64,000 nucleotides of DNA. It comes from JAFDZV01 sp035549015 (GTDB lineage Bacteria; Bacteroidota; Ignavibacteria; OLB7). A program made the position numbers and the translations under genes. The notes under the pieces were generated by a model, which worked only from the letters and a program-made list of their open reading frames with translations, did not search any database and was not told the DNA's origin. Shown here piece by piece: positions 63,842-64,000 of this stretch (the stretch's first letter is position 1; each line of letters starts with the position of its first letter). Location of the stretch: contig DASZRW010000003.1 of NCBI GenBank assembly GCA_035549015.1, positions 9,113 through 73,112 on the forward strand, given 5' to 3'.

Positions 63842-64000
63842 GTGCGCCAGGCATGGCGTGTGACTAGGGGGTGAAAGTCCCCAGCGGGCCCAGATGGTGG
63901 GAAGCGCTAGCCGAACAGCAACGGCAGTGTCGCGAGGCATTGTCGGAAGGAAGCTGTAGGCAAATCCTCGGCCTGAGGAACACGAACCGCATAGGAGGCG
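63842..64000 (+). mobile_element. 5' part of a group II intron, probably class IIC (runs off the window)
   Basis: Starts GTGCGCCAGGCATGGCG, with the GUGYG 5' consensus and a GCGCCA/TGGCGT stem. The domain I hallmarks follow in order: GGGGGTGAAAGTCCCC (63867-63882), GCTAGCCGAACAGCAACGG, GGAAGGAAGCTG, GGCAAATCCTCGGCCTGAGG and AACACGAACCGCATA. This closely matches the O. iheyensis class IIC intron as I recall it. Insertion after an intrinsic terminator is the known preference of class IIC. Only domain I is present; a maturase ORF and domains V-VI should lie beyond 64000. Confidence 0.92.

Noticed and set aside
63842..64000. Riboswitch or ncRNA
   Set aside because: The GTGCG start, GTGAAAGTCCCC segment and GAACACGAACCGCATA match a group II intron much better than any riboswitch.

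Overview
The window looks like chromosomal DNA of a GC-rich, Gram-negative member of the Bacteroidota/Chlorobiota (FCB) group, perhaps a Kapabacteria-like lineage. This is an inference. It rests on a very large secreted protein with choice-of-anchor-D-like repeats and a type IX secretion (T9SS) C-terminal sorting domain, a PorW/SprE-like TPR lipoprotein, a two-component regulator propeller kinase, several outer-membrane barrels and lipoproteins, and a recurring Bacteroidota-style -7 promoter element (TAnnTTTG, often TATCTTT) upstream of many genes. No rRNA, tRNA or CRISPR array was seen. Most genes are housekeeping or envelope functions, with accessory pieces between them.

Layout. 1-8 kb: an RRM RNA-binding protein, a CrtI-like FAD oxidoreductase, a NarL-type two-component pair, a lipoprotein serpin and two beta-barrel proteins. 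8-11 kb: a family III CoA-transferase homologue that seems to have lost its catalytic Asp, then a two-gene AAA-ATPase/TOPRIM pair that resembles a split OLD-type defence module, closed by a strong hairpin. 11-20 kb (minus strand): two secreted proteins, then a unit encoding an ATP-grasp protein, a mobile-His-domain protein (together the size and domain order of one rifampin-phosphotransferase-like dikinase) and a methyltransferase, with a large ATPase-TPR-LuxR regulator upstream. 20-28 kb: a B12-dependent acyl-CoA mutase large subunit, a SIMPL protein, a decaprenyl-phosphate phosphoribosyltransferase-like UbiA protein, a J-like coiled-coil protein, an SDR, a lipoprotein, a small HMA metal-binding protein and a broken T9SS sorting domain.

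28-38 kb is a cell-surface signalling locus: an ECF sigma factor, a one-TM putative anti-sigma protein and an OmpA-type protein, joined by 4-bp ATGA overlaps, followed by a secreted protein of about 1,900 residues with a glycine-rich block. 38-49 kb: a GT9 glycosyltransferase, a UPF0173 hydrolase, a Nudix-parA-parB-(unknown)-ybgC run, a membrane glycosyltransferase, citrate synthase and a LolC/E-type permease. 49-64 kb: a lipoprotein, a propeller sensor kinase with its response regulator, DnaG primase, the PorW-like lipoprotein, pyrK-pyrD and a UvrD/PcrA helicase.

The window ends inside the 5' part of a group II intron, probably class IIC, placed directly behind an intrinsic-terminator-like hairpin. 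The best candidates for an undescribed system are the ATPase/TOPRIM pair, the split dikinase plus methyltransferase unit, and the sigma/anti-sigma/OmpA/giant T9SS protein locus.
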